This document shows positions 53,705 to 62,109 of a DNA stretch of 64,000 bases, in pieces (position 1 is the stretch's first letter; every line of letters starts with the position of its first letter). The notes beneath the pieces were generated by a model that ran no database searches, was not told where the DNA came from, and was given only the letters and a program-made list of their open reading frames with translations. The DNA is from Actinomadura cremea (GTDB taxonomy: Bacteria; Actinomycetota; Actinomycetes; Streptosporangiales; Streptosporangiaceae): NCBI RefSeq assembly GCF_014648495.1, contig NZ_BMRF01000001.1, positions 186,001-250,000 on the forward strand, written 5' to 3'. Both the position numbers and the translations under genes were made by a program.

Positions 53705-54513
53705 CAGTGGGTGGGCGGGAACGCGACGAAGTACACCGTCGAGATCACGTAGTTGAGGGCGAACACGAGCATGAAGGCGACGACGATCGCCCGGTTGACC
53801 GCGCGTCCCACCCCGACGGGGCTGCCCGCGCAGTTCATCCCCATGTAGCAGGCGACGGCGGCGGCGATGAGGCCGAACAGCCAGGACTTCAGCAGCGTGA
53901 CGAGCAGGTCGGACGTCTGCAGCAGCGACACCGCCCCCGCGAAGTACGCGCCGGGGGTGACGTCCTGCAGGAGCACGTTGAACACGAACCCGCCGGCCGC
54001 GCCCGACACGATGACGAGGGACGCCAGCAGCATCGACACCATGCTCGACGCCCACAGCCGCGGGGTGACGAGCCGGTGCACGGGGTTGACCGCCATCGAC
54101 TCCATCGCCGCCAGCTCGTCCCGGATCCGGCGGGCGCCCATGTCGGCGGTCATCGCCGAGCCGCCCGCGCCCGCGATGATCAGCGCCGCCGCGATCGGCG
54201 CCACCTCCCGGACCAGCCCGACGATCACCGCGCCGCCGGTCGAGGACTGGGCGCCGAGCTGGGACGCGAGCTGCCCGACCTGCAGCGCCACCGTCGCGCC
54301 GAGCGGCAGCGACACCAGCATCACCGGCACGCTCGTGACCCGGGCGAGGAACCACGACTGCTCGGCGAACTCCCAGCCCCAGGTCCGCACGTCCCAGGTG
54401 CGCCGCAGCCCTTCGAGGGCGATGACGAACAGTTCGCCGACCTCGCCGAGGAAGCCGCGGACGCGCGCCGCGATCCCCGAGCGGAGCCGTGTCGAGAGCC
54501 CTGCCGTGACCAT
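53704..54513 (-). CDS. YrbE-type ABC permease (first of mce operon)
   Basis: I choose ATG 54513 (269 residues), eight bases after a strong GGAGGAGG. Motifs include REVAPIAAALIIAGAGGSAM, TADMGARRIRDELAAMESMA, VNPVHRLVTPRLWASSMVSM and GSPVGVGRAVNRA. This is the first gene of a nine-gene operon that runs to 45400. Two operator-like dyads at 54572-54632 lie upstream and coincide with the only space for a promoter. Confidence 0.94.
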   Translation of the reverse strand: MVTAGLSTRLRSGIAARVRGFLGEVGELFVIALEGLRRTWDVRTWGWEFAEQSWFLARVTSVPVMLVSLPLGATVALQVGQLASQLGAQSSTGGAVIVGLVREVAPIAAALIIAGAGGSAMTADMGARRIRDELAAMESMAVNPVHRLVTPRLWASSMVSMLLASLVIVSGAAGGFVFNVLLQDVTPGAYFAGAVSLLQTSDLLVTLLKSWLFGLIAAAVACYMGMNCAGSPVGVGRAVNRAIVVAFMLVFALNYVISTVYFVAFPPTH

Positions 54514-54571
54514 GACCGTCACCTCCTCCGCACGTCCCGCTTTTCGTGGAGCAGGCGACACCCTAGCGACT

Positions 54572-54632
54572 TACTGGCGCCCCGCCAATAAGCGGCCGCT
54601 TATTGATGATAATTATTGGCGCTGCGCCAGCA
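54572..54632. promoter_or_regulatory. Two copies of the shared dyad upstream of the mce operon
   Basis: TACTGGCG-CCC-CGCCAATA (54572-54590) and TATTGGCG-CTG-CGCCAGCA (54614-54632) are spaced 42 bp apart (four helical turns). Between them lies a perfect 18-bp palindrome centred on GCGGCCGC (54587-54604). The region separates the mce operon from the divergent LuxR gene and is unusually AT-rich for this genome. Confidence 0.6.
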
Positions 54633-54748
54633 GCAGGCCGGGCTGGGCCCTCGGCCGCCGGACGACGACGGAGAGGCCGTCTTCCGCCTTCGCGGGAAGC
54701 GGCTCCCCAGGGTCGGGCCGGGACGCAGGTCTCCTACAGTGGGCTTTC

Positions 54749-57433
54749 GTGCTTTACGGCAGATCTGCGGAGGTCGGCGCGCTCGACGAGGTGATCGCGC
54801 GGGCTCGCGACGGCTCCGGCGGCGCGGTGGTGCTGCGGGGCGAGGCGGGCGCGGGCAAGACCGCGCTGCTCGACGCGGCGGCCGCGCGCGGCGGCGCGAT
54901 GCGCGTGCTGCGGACCACCGGCGTCGAGCCCGAGTCCGACCTCGCGTTCGCGGCGCTGCACCGGGTGCTGTGGCCGGTGACCGGCTCGCTCGACGCGCTG
55001 CCCGGTCCGCAGCGCGATGCCGTGAGCGCGGCCCTGGGGCTCTCCGCGCGCGGTACCGGGGATCGTTTCCTGCTGGGCGCCGGGGTGTTCTCGCTCCTGG
55101 CCGAGGCCGCCGCGCCGGACGGGCTGATCTGCGTGGTCGACGACCTCCAGTGGGTCGACCGGGCCTCGGCCGATGCGCTGCTGTTCGCCGCCAGGCGGCT
55201 GGGGACGGAACGGATCGCGATGCTGTTCGCCGTGCGCGGGGACGCTCCGGTCAGGGGCGTGCCGCTGACGGTGGACGTCCGCGGCCTGCCCGAGTCCGCG
55301 GCGGCCGAACTGCTGGAGTCCCGCCACGGTGCGCTGCCCGCCCAGGTCGCCCGGGATCTCGTCGCGCTGACCCGCGCGAATCCGCTCGCCCTGGGCGAGA
55401 TCGCCGCTCGCCTGACACCCGCGCAGCTCGCCGGGCGCGTCCCGCTGCCCGACCCGCCGCCCGGCGGCGCCCGGCTCTTCGGCGACCGGGTGGCCGCGCT
55501 GTCCGCCCCCGCCCGGCTGGTCGCCCTGATCGCCGCGGTGGAGGCCGGACTCGACCAGGTGCTGCAGGCCGCGGACCGGTTGCTCGCCGAGCGGAACGCG
55601 GCGGGCCGGGACGGGCGGACCGCGCTGGCCGAGCTGGAGGAGGCCGGGCTGGCCGACGTCTCGGGCATGAGCGTGCGCTTCCGCCATCCGCTCGTCCGGT
55701 CCGCGGTCCACGAGGCGGCCGCGCCCGCCGACGTCCGCCGGGCGCACGCCGTCCTGGCGGAGCTGACGGAGGGCGACCGCCGCGCCCGGCACCTCGCCGG
55801 CGCGGCCCTGGGCCGGGACGAGCGGGTCGCCGGCGCGCTGGTGGCCGCCGCGGAGCGGGCGCGCGACCGCGGCGGGTACGGCACCGCCGCCACCGCCCTG
55901 GCCAGGGCCGCCGAGCTGACCCCCGAGCCCCGCGCCCGTGCCGTCCGGCTGAAGGACGCCGCCGCCGCGGCCTGGCTCGGCGGCCGTCCGGGACAGGCGG
56001 AGTCGCTGCTGGCCGAGGCGCGCGAGCAGGCGGGCGGGGACGCCGCCCTCGCCCTGGAGACCGCCCGGCTCCGGGGCCGGTTCGAGCTGAACTCGGGCAA
56101 CGCCGCCGAGGCCGTGCGGATCCTGTCGGCGGGCGACGACCTGGACATGCTGGCCGACGCCGTGGAGGCGGCCTCGTTCGTGGGCGACACGGCGGCCATC
56201 GTCGAGCTCTCCCGGCGCGCGGCGGCGCACCCGGAGGGTTTCCTGCGGGACGCGGTGACCGGGATCGGCCTGACGCTGGACGGCGACCCGGCCGGGCCGG
56301 TCTCGCTGCGACGGGCGCTGGCGCGGGCGGGCGGACTGGCGGACGCGGCGGAGCACCTGTGGGCGACGGCCGCGGCCAGTGCCCTGCTCGACTGGGACCT
56401 GGCCGCGGAGATGGCCACCAGGGCCGGGCGGGTGGCCCGGGTGTCGGGGATGGCCGGGCAACTGCCCGTCGTGCTGGAGTTCGTGGCGACGGCCGAGCGC
56501 ATCGCCGGGCGGCCGGCGCGCAGCCGGGCCGTCTCCGAGGAGGGCCTGGCGCTGGCGCGGGAGGCCGGGTACGAGAACACGGTGGCCGCCCACCTGGCCA
56601 ACCTGGCGGTGCTGGCGGCGCTGCGCGGCGAGGAGGAGTCCTGCGAACGGCACGCCCGCGAGGCGCTGGCCATCGCCGTCCCGCACCGGGTGGGGCTGCA
56701 CGCGGGGACGGCCGCGTACGCGCGGGCGCTGCTCGACCTGTGCCTGGGCCGCCACGCGGCGGCGCACGACCGGTTCACGGCCATCGCCGCGGCGGGACCG
56801 GGCGCCGGGCACCCGACCGTGGTGCGGCGATCGGCGCCGGACCGCGTCGAGGCCGCCGTGGGCGCGGGCGACGAGGCCGCCGCCCGCGCGGCGCTGGCCG
56901 CGTACGAGCGATGGGCGGCGCACGCCGCGTCGCCCGAGTCGGACGCCCTGCTCGCCCGCTGCCGGGGCCTGGTCGGAGCGTCCGAGGACGCGTTCGGCGA
57001 GGCGCTGCGGCTGCACACCAACCCGTTCGAGGCGGCCAGGACGGCGCTGCTGCTGGGCGAGCGCCTGCGCCGCGCCCAGCGGCCGGGCGAGGCCCGGCCG
57101 CACCTGCGGACGGCGTGGGAGACGTTCGAACGGGCGGGCGCGCGGCCGTGGGCGCGGCGCGCGCAGGACGAGCTGCGGGCCGCGGGCGAGAGCGGGCAGG
57201 CCCCGCCCCCGGCCGTGCTCGACGCACTGACCCCGCAGGAACTGCGCATCGCGGACCTGGTCGCCGACGGGTTGTCGAGCAGGCAGATCGCCGCCCGGCT
57301 CTTCCTCAGCCCGCGCACGGTCGAGTACCACCTGTACAAGATCTACCCGAAGCTGGGCATCGGCTCCCGTACGGAACTGGCGCGGCTAGTAGTTCTACAG
57401 AAGGCGCCCGTAGCCGGGCACGGCATGCTCTGA
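54749..57433 (+). CDS. Large LuxR-family regulator with AAA-type ATPase domain (LAL)
   Basis: The 894-residue protein starts at GTG 54749; TACAGT 9 bp upstream is a likely -10 element, suggesting a leaderless transcript. The N-terminal ATPase domain has Walker A GEAGAGKT (31-38) and Walker B LICVVDDLQWVD (about 127-138). A long helical-repeat region follows, and the LuxR helix-turn-helix is at the end (LTPQELRIADLVADGLSSRQ, then SPRTVEYHLYKIYPKLGI). LAL regulators activate pathway genes on binding small molecules. It is divergent from the mce operon and upstream of a hydrolase. Confidence 0.92.
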   Translation: MLYGRSAEVGALDEVIARARDGSGGAVVLRGEAGAGKTALLDAAAARGGAMRVLRTTGVEPESDLAFAALHRVLWPVTGSLDALPGPQRDAVSAALGLSARGTGDRFLLGAGVFSLLAEAAAPDGLICVVDDLQWVDRASADALLFAARRLGTERIAMLFAVRGDAPVRGVPLTVDVRGLPESAAAELLESRHGALPAQVARDLVALTRANPLALGEIAARLTPAQLAGRVPLPDPPPGGARLFGDRVAALSAPARLVALIAAVEAGLDQVLQAADRLLAERNAAGRDGRTALAELEEAGLADVSGMSVRFRHPLVRSAVHEAAAPADVRRAHAVLAELTEGDRRARHLAGAALGRDERVAGALVAAAERARDRGGYGTAATALARAAELTPEPRARAVRLKDAAAAAWLGGRPGQAESLLAEAREQAGGDAALALETARLRGRFELNSGNAAEAVRILSAGDDLDMLADAVEAASFVGDTAAIVELSRRAAAHPEGFLRDAVTGIGLTLDGDPAGPVSLRRALARAGGLADAAEHLWATAAASALLDWDLAAEMATRAGRVARVSGMAGQLPVVLEFVATAERIAGRPARSRAVSEEGLALAREAGYENTVAAHLANLAVLAALRGEEESCERHAREALAIAVPHRVGLHAGTAAYARALLDLCLGRHAAAHDRFTAIAAAGPGAGHPTVVRRSAPDRVEAAVGAGDEAAARAALAAYERWAAHAASPESDALLARCRGLVGASEDAFGEALRLHTNPFEAARTALLLGERLRRAQRPGEARPHLRTAWETFERAGARPWARRAQDELRAAGESGQAPPPAVLDALTPQELRIADLVADGLSSRQIAARLFLSPRTVEYHLYKIYPKLGIGSRTELARLVVLQKAPVAGHGML

Positions 57434-57440
57434 AGCATGC
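57423..57440 (+). promoter_or_regulatory. Start-codon hairpin between regulator and hydrolase
   Basis: GCATGCT (57423-57429) pairs perfectly with AGCATGC (57434-57440) around CTGA, which holds part of the regulator stop. The hydrolase ATG is inside the 3' arm. No ribosome site is visible, so translation probably depends on readout of the upstream gene. Confidence 0.45.
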
Positions 57441-58315
57441 AGAACGTGCACATCTGGAGCGAGGAGTTCGGCGCCGGGACGGACGCGCCGATCCTGTTGA
57501 TCATGGGTTCGATGTCGCAGGGAATCCTGTGGCCGGACGAGTTCGTCGGGCGGCTGACCGCCGGAGGCCGCCGGGTGATCCGGTACGACCATCGCGACAC
57601 CGGCATGTCGGGCACCGTCGACTTCGCGGCCGAGCCGTACACGTGGGACGACATCAAGAACGACGTGTACCGCGTGATGGACGCCCACGGCCTGGAGCGC
57701 GCGCACCTGGTCGGCCATTCGGCGGGCGGGCTGCTCGCCCAGTTCATCGCGGTGGAGCGCCCGGAGCGGGTGCTCTCGCTGACCGTCATCGCCTCCTCGC
57801 CACTCGGCGGCGGCGAGGGCGAGGTGCTCATGCGGGCCCTGACCGGACGGCCTCAGCCCGAGGGGAGCCTGCCCGAGCCGGCGCCCGAGTTCGTGGCCCA
57901 CTACCGCGCGCTGATGACCGCCCCGCCGCCGCGGGACCGGCGCGCCCGGATCGACGCCATGATCGCCGAGCAGCGCGTCCTGCACGGCACCGGGCTGCCC
58001 TTCGACGAGGACGCGGCGCGCCGGCTGCAGGAGCGCGTCCACGACCGCGCCCGCGACCTGTCGGCGGCGGCGAACCACCGGCTGGCCGCGGCGGCCGGCC
58101 CCGGCTTCGAGCCGGTGGGCGCGCTGCCCCGGGTGAAGGCGTCCACGCTGGTCGTCGAGGGCGACCGCGAGCCCGTCAAGCCGGGCCACGGCGCGGTCAT
58201 CGCCGAACGGATCCCGGGGGCGCGGCTGCTGATCCTGGCGGGCATGGGGCACACGCTGCCGCCCGAGACGCACGAGGAGCTGGCCGCCGCCGTCCTCGCC
58301 CACACGGCCGGGTGA
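57437..58315 (+). CDS. Alpha/beta hydrolase (aclacinomycin methylesterase-like)
   Basis: The 292-residue enzyme starts at ATG 57437, three bases after the regulator stop. It has LLIMGSMSQGILWPDEF, the RYDHRDTGMSG strand, the nucleophile in LVGHSAGGLLAQF (Ser95), an acid in LVVEGDREPV and the catalytic His in AGMGHTLPPE. Related enzymes cleave methyl esters of polyketides, but the family is broad. Co-transcription with the LuxR regulator is likely. Confidence 0.88.
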   Translation: MQNVHIWSEEFGAGTDAPILLIMGSMSQGILWPDEFVGRLTAGGRRVIRYDHRDTGMSGTVDFAAEPYTWDDIKNDVYRVMDAHGLERAHLVGHSAGGLLAQFIAVERPERVLSLTVIASSPLGGGEGEVLMRALTGRPQPEGSLPEPAPEFVAHYRALMTAPPPRDRRARIDAMIAEQRVLHGTGLPFDEDAARRLQERVHDRARDLSAAANHRLAAAAGPGFEPVGALPRVKASTLVVEGDREPVKPGHGAVIAERIPGARLLILAGMGHTLPPETHEELAAAVLAHTAG

Positions 58316-58367
58316 CCCGCCGGTCCCGTGGCCGCGACCGCCGGGCGTCCTCGGGGGCACAAGGCTC

Positions 58368-58399
58368 AGGGCCGCCGGACCCGCGGGTCCGGCGGCCCT
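58368..58399. terminator. Perfect 32-bp palindromic bidirectional terminator
   Basis: 58368-58399 is its own reverse complement, giving a hairpin with up to 15-bp arms. It sits between the hydrolase stop (58315) and the convergent exporter permease stop (58418) and can serve both. Confidence 0.75.
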
Positions 58400-58417
58400 G
58401 TTCGGCCGGTTCATGGG

Positions 58418-59191
58418 TCACGCCTTGTTGAAGGTGTTCTTGGCCCAGAGGTAGGAGACGGCGGCGATGCCGGCGCACCAGGCGGTGGCGATGGCCGCGC
58501 TGTTGCCGATCGGGGCCCCCAGGAGGAGGCCGCGGACGGTCTCCATGATCGGGGTGAAGGGCTGGTACTCGGCGAACCAGCGCAGGGCGGTGGGCATGGA
58601 GTCGGTGGGAACGAAGCCGCTGCCGAGGAAGGGCAGCAGGACCAGCGGCATCGGGGCGTTGCTCGCGGCCTCGGGGGTCGGGGACTTCAGGCCGAGGGCG
58701 ACCGCCAGCCAGGTGACGGCCACGGCGAACAGGGTGAGCAGGCCAACGGCCGCCAGCCACTCGACGACGGTGGCGTTCGGGCGGAAGCCGATCGCCAGGG
58801 CGATCCCGACGAGGACCGCCATGCCGAGGAGCTGCTGGACGACGCTGCCGACGACGTGGCCGGTCAGGACCGACGCCCGGGAGATCCGCATCGTCCGGAA
58901 GCGGGCGATGATCCCCTCGGTCATGTCGGTCGCGACCATGACGGCGGTGCCGGTCGCGGCCGTGGCGGCCGCCATGAGCAGGATGCCGGGGACGACGTAG
59001 TCGACGTAGGCGGAGCGGCCGCCGCCGAGCCCGTCGCCGAGGGTCCCGCCGAGGACGTAGACGAACAGCAGCAGGATGATCACGGGCGTGACGACCAGCT
59101 GCACGGTCATGGACGGGTAGCGGATCAGGCGCTTGAGCTGGCGCCGGACCATGGTGGAGGAGTCGCGGGCGGCGAGGGTGAGGGTGCTCAT
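58418..59191 (-). CDS. ABC-2 type permease (DrrB-like)
   Basis: The 257-residue permease starts at ATG 59191, overlapping the ATPase stop (ATGA). It has six membrane segments and DrrB-type features: RLIRYPSMTVQLVVTPVIIL, YVDYVVPGILLMAAATAATG, EGIIARFRTMRISRASVLTG and SGFVPTDSMPTALRWFAEYQ. With the ATPase it should export hydrophobic drugs or lipids. Confidence 0.92.
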   Translation of the reverse strand: MSTLTLAARDSSTMVRRQLKRLIRYPSMTVQLVVTPVIILLLFVYVLGGTLGDGLGGGRSAYVDYVVPGILLMAAATAATGTAVMVATDMTEGIIARFRTMRISRASVLTGHVVGSVVQQLLGMAVLVGIALAIGFRPNATVVEWLAAVGLLTLFAVAVTWLAVALGLKSPTPEAASNAPMPLVLLPFLGSGFVPTDSMPTALRWFAEYQPFTPIMETVRGLLLGAPIGNSAAIATAWCAGIAAVSYLWAKNTFNKA

Positions 59192-60150
59192 CGGGTGGTC
59201 TCCGTGTTCTGGTCGCTCTGCCGGCCGGTGAGGGTGAGGAAGACGTCGTCGAGGTCGGGGGTGTGGACGCTCATCTCGGCGACGTCGATCGAGCGTTCGT
59301 CCAGGAGGGCGAGCAGTTCGCGGATCGCGCGGACGCCGCCGTCGCTCGGCACCTGGAGGGTGAGCGCCTCGGGGTCGGCGATCCCGGTGCCGACGAGGTC
59401 GCGGGCGGCGTCGAGCAGGTCCGCGGCGGTGAAGGTGAGCTCGATGTGGCCGCCGGGGATGAGGCGCTTGAGCTCCTCGGCGGTGCCCTCGGCGATCAGC
59501 CGTCCGTGGTCGAGGAGGGCGATGCGGTCGGCGAGCTCGTCGGCCTCCTCCAGGTACTGGGTGGTGAGGAAGATCGTGACGCCGTCCTTGACGAGTTCGC
59601 GCACGATCTGCCACATGGACCGCCGGCTGCGCGGGTCGAGGCCGGTGGTGGGCTCGTCCAGGAAGATCAGGCGGGGGTCGCCGACCAGGGTCATCGCCAG
59701 GTCGAGCCTGCGCTGCATGCCGCCGGAGTAGGTCCCGGCCGGCTTGCCCGCCGCGTCGACCAGGTCGAACCGCTCCAGCAGCTCGGCGGCCCTGCGCCTG
59801 CCGTCCCGGCGGGACAGGTGCCTCAGGTCGGCCATGAGGAGCAGGTTCTCCTCGCCGGTGAGCAGCTTGTCGACGGCCGAGTACTGCCCGGTGACGCCGA
59901 TCGCGCCGCGCACGTCGTCCGGGCTGCGGGCCAGGTCGTGGCCGGCGACCTCGACGGTGCCGCCGTCGGCGCGGATCAGCGTGGACAGGATCTGCACGGT
60001 GGTGGTCTTGCCGGCGCCGTTCGGGCCGAGCAGGGAGAAGATCGTTCCTTCGGGGACGGCCAGGTCGACGCCGTCCAGCACGACCTTGTCGCCGTCCTTG
60101 CCGGGGTAGGACTTGCGCAGCCCGGTCGCCGCGATGGCCAGGTTCGTCAT
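59188..60150 (-). CDS. ABC exporter ATPase (DrrA-like)
   Basis: The 320-residue ATPase starts at ATG 60150, after GAGGAG. Motifs are Walker A GPNGAGKTTT, Q-loop GVTGQYSAVD typical of DrrA, YSGGMQRRLDLAMTLVGDP, Walker B LIFLDEPTTGLDPRSRR and the H-loop TTQYLEEADELADRI. A DrrA C-terminal domain follows and ends LDDVFLTLTG. It is downstream of the DUF4097 gene by 34 bp and belongs to the same regulated operon. Confidence 0.93.
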   Translation of the reverse strand: MTNLAIAATGLRKSYPGKDGDKVVLDGVDLAVPEGTIFSLLGPNGAGKTTTVQILSTLIRADGGTVEVAGHDLARSPDDVRGAIGVTGQYSAVDKLLTGEENLLLMADLRHLSRRDGRRRAAELLERFDLVDAAGKPAGTYSGGMQRRLDLAMTLVGDPRLIFLDEPTTGLDPRSRRSMWQIVRELVKDGVTIFLTTQYLEEADELADRIALLDHGRLIAEGTAEELKRLIPGGHIELTFTAADLLDAARDLVGTGIADPEALTLQVPSDGGVRAIRELLALLDERSIDVAEMSVHTPDLDDVFLTLTGRQSDQNTETTR

Positions 60151-60184
60151 GATGCTGCTCCTCAGGGGGTCAGGGGGCCGCGGG

Positions 60185-60847
60185 TCAGAGGCTGCGGGCG
60201 GCGATGTCGCCGTACGAGGTGGTGGCGTGGATGTCGAGTTCGGCGGTGCCGTCGTTCTTGAGGGCGTTGGTGACGCGGCCGTGGCCGGTGCCGGCGTCCA
60301 GTGAGGCCGAGACGCCCGCGGCGGCACCGACCGAGATGTCGCCGGAGCGGGTGCGGAGCACGACCTTGCCGCCCGTGGCCTCGGCGATCCGGATGTCGCC
60401 CCGCTGGGCGCTGATCTCCGCGGGGCCGGTCAGCCGGCCGACCTCGACGTCGCCGTCGAGCGCGCTGAGCCGGACGCTCGCGGCCTCGTCCAGCTTGATC
60501 TGCCGGTACGCGCCGTCGAACTCGACGTCGCCGAGGCGGCCGACGGCCCGCAGCTCGGCGGCGGCCGTCTTCGCCTCGACCCGGGAGCCGGCGGGGAGCT
60601 GAACCGTCACCTCGACGGATCCGGAGGGGCCGAGGTGCTGGTTCTTCACCGGCGCCTCGATCCGCAGGACGCCGTCGGCGTACTCGACACTGGTCTGCTC
60701 CGCGGCCTTCACGTCCCGGCCCTTCGAGGCGTTCGCGGGCCGGATCTCGACCGCGGTGTCGGCCCGGTCGGCGGCGATGAACTGGACGCGCCCGGCGGGG
60801 ATGTCCAGGACGGCGGCGATCGGGGCGGGGGTGGCGAACGTCTTCAT
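60185..60847 (-). CDS. DUF4097-family beta-strand-repeat protein
   Basis: The 220-residue protein starts at ATG 60847 behind AAGGAG. It consists of repeated short beta units (GRLGDVEFDGAYRQIKLDEA, LSALDGDVEVGRLTGPAEIS, AQRGDIRIAEATGGKVVLRT) expected to form a right-handed beta solenoid, the DUF4097 pattern. No signal peptide is present. Such proteins often precede DrrAB-like exporters in actinomycetes, but their role is unknown. It is divergent from the MarR-like regulator. Confidence 0.85.
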   Translation of the reverse strand: MKTFATPAPIAAVLDIPAGRVQFIAADRADTAVEIRPANASKGRDVKAAEQTSVEYADGVLRIEAPVKNQHLGPSGSVEVTVQLPAGSRVEAKTAAAELRAVGRLGDVEFDGAYRQIKLDEAASVRLSALDGDVEVGRLTGPAEISAQRGDIRIAEATGGKVVLRTRSGDISVGAAAGVSASLDAGTGHGRVTNALKNDGTAELDIHATTSYGDIAARSL

Positions 60848-60920
60848 CGTGTGCTCCTTGCGGTCTGCCTTGCGGCTCGTCGTTTCGAACAACGCAAAAG
60901 CTACGTTGCTTTCTAAATTC

Positions 60921-61050
60921 ATGCAACATACTCGTTGCACTGAACTTGCATAACCGCAGGTGAGATTAGTCAATTCGTTGCAATGGACCAAAAATCAACG
61001 CAACGAGAGATCCTCATTCGTTGCAATAGACTGAGCGTGAACGCTATAGT
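60921..61050. promoter_or_regulatory. GTTGCA repeat array and promoter between divergent genes
   Basis: TGCAAC-N6-GTTGCA lies at about 60922-60939. ATTCGTTGCAAT-N-GAC recurs as a direct repeat at about 60973 and 61018 (45-bp spacing), with an inverted GCAACG near 61000. The second copy contains the -35 TTGCAA (61021-61026), followed after 18 bp by the -10 TATAGT (61045-61050). The array is the obvious target of the MarR-like regulator and faces both genes. Confidence 0.6.
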
Positions 61051-61081
61051 GGAGGCATCGCGCAGCACCGAGGAGGTCACG

Positions 61082-61813
61082 TTGCCGGGAGGTAGACTCA
61101 CCCAGCAGGAACGCCAGCAGATCGCGTCGGGGCTGGCCGACGGCCTCGCCTACGCCGAGATCGCCAGACGCCTCGACCGTCCGACCTCGACGGTCACGCG
61201 CGAGGTGATGCGGAACGGCGGCCCCACCGCCTACCGCGCCGACCTGGCCCACCGCGCCACCGAACGCCGCACCCACCGCCGCAGGACCGCCTCGCCCCAG
61301 GGGCCGGAGCCGGTCCCCCAGCCGCACGGGCGCGACCCCGAGGCCGTGCGCGAGTTCGAGGAGGTGCTCACCACCGTCTTCATGGCCTCGGGCATGCCCA
61401 AGATGACGGCCCGGGTGCTGGCCTCCCTCTACACCACCGACTCCGGCAGCCTCACCGCGTCCGAACTCGTCCGGCGCCTCCAGGTCAGCCCGGCGTCCGT
61501 CTCCAAGGCGATCGCCTTCCTGGAGGACCAGGGCCTCGTCCGCCGGGAACCCGACGAACGCCGCCGCGAGCGCTACGTCGTCGACGCCGACGTCTGGTAC
61601 CAGTCGATGATCGCCTCCGCCCGGTCCCTCCTCCAGATCGTCGAGGCCGCGCGGGAGGGCGTCGCCGTCCTCGGCCCCCGCACCCCCGCCGGTGCCCGCC
61701 TCGAGGGCGCCGCCCGCTTCCTCGACTTCGTCAGCGAGAGCACCGCCCGCGCCGCCGAACAGGCCCGCGACGTCCTCCACACCACCGCCGAACCCTCCTC
61801 GGACGACGCCTAG
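61082..61813 (+). CDS. MarR/GbsR-type regulator with N-terminal IS30-like helix-turn-helix
   Basis: I favour TTG 61082 (243 residues), with GAGGAGG just upstream; this gives the start PGGRLTQQERQQIASGLADG. Residues 1-60 form an IS30-transposase-type helix-turn-helix (AYAEIARRLDRPTSTVTREV). Residues about 95-200 form a MarR winged helix (LTASELVRRLQVSPASVSKA, FLEDQGLVRREPDERRRERY). No transposase catalytic domain is present. It probably represses itself and the divergent DUF4097-DrrAB operon through the GTTGCA array. Confidence 0.85.
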   Translation: MPGGRLTQQERQQIASGLADGLAYAEIARRLDRPTSTVTREVMRNGGPTAYRADLAHRATERRTHRRRTASPQGPEPVPQPHGRDPEAVREFEEVLTTVFMASGMPKMTARVLASLYTTDSGSLTASELVRRLQVSPASVSKAIAFLEDQGLVRREPDERRRERYVVDADVWYQSMIASARSLLQIVEAAREGVAVLGPRTPAGARLEGAARFLDFVSESTARAAEQARDVLHTTAEPSSDDA

Positions 61814-62109
61814 CGATGCCCCGGCCGGTGTTCGCCCCACCGCCGAGCCGCCGCCGCGTGCTTCAACGCCCACGGAGCGCGGTTGCTGGTGATGTTCGCC
61901 CGCCACCGTGGTTACCGGCGGGCGCCGGTTCGACGCGGTCGATCCCGCCCGTCCGCGCCTCGATGGCGTCGCGCACTTCACCCGGCAGGTCGTCCCAATC
62001 GTCGCGCATCGATCGATCCCCTCGGCGGCTCAGCCGGTGACCGGCGGCGTCGCGCAGTTCTCCTGGCGGCAGGTCTCGCCGTCCGTCCACCCTTCCAGGT
62101 CGACCCGGG
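61814..62109. other. Intergenic region with one gene remnant
   Basis: Apart from the phosphotransferase-like fragment at 61863-62009, no supported gene or repeat was found between the MarR-like gene and the convergent hypothetical gene. Confidence 0.35.
61863..62009 (-). pseudogene. Phosphotransferase N-terminal fragment
   Basis: ATG 62009, with AGGGG upstream, opens WDDLPGEVRDAIEARTGGI, DRVEPAPAGNH, the typical N-terminus of actinomycete aminoglycoside/choline phosphotransferase-like proteins. The match stops after GNH and the frame ends 14 codons later, so only about 35 of some 270 residues remain. It is a deletion remnant. The assignment is tentative. Confidence 0.4.

Noticed and set aside
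54734-57339. Two long minus-strand open frames opposite the LuxR regulator
   Set aside because: Shadows of the plus-strand gene. No start signals or motifs, while Walker and helix-turn-helix motifs on the plus strand are intact.
61082-61813. Possible IS30 transposase because of its N-terminal helix-turn-helix
   Set aside because: No DDE catalytic domain, no terminal inverted repeats or target duplication. The rest is a MarR-type winged helix.
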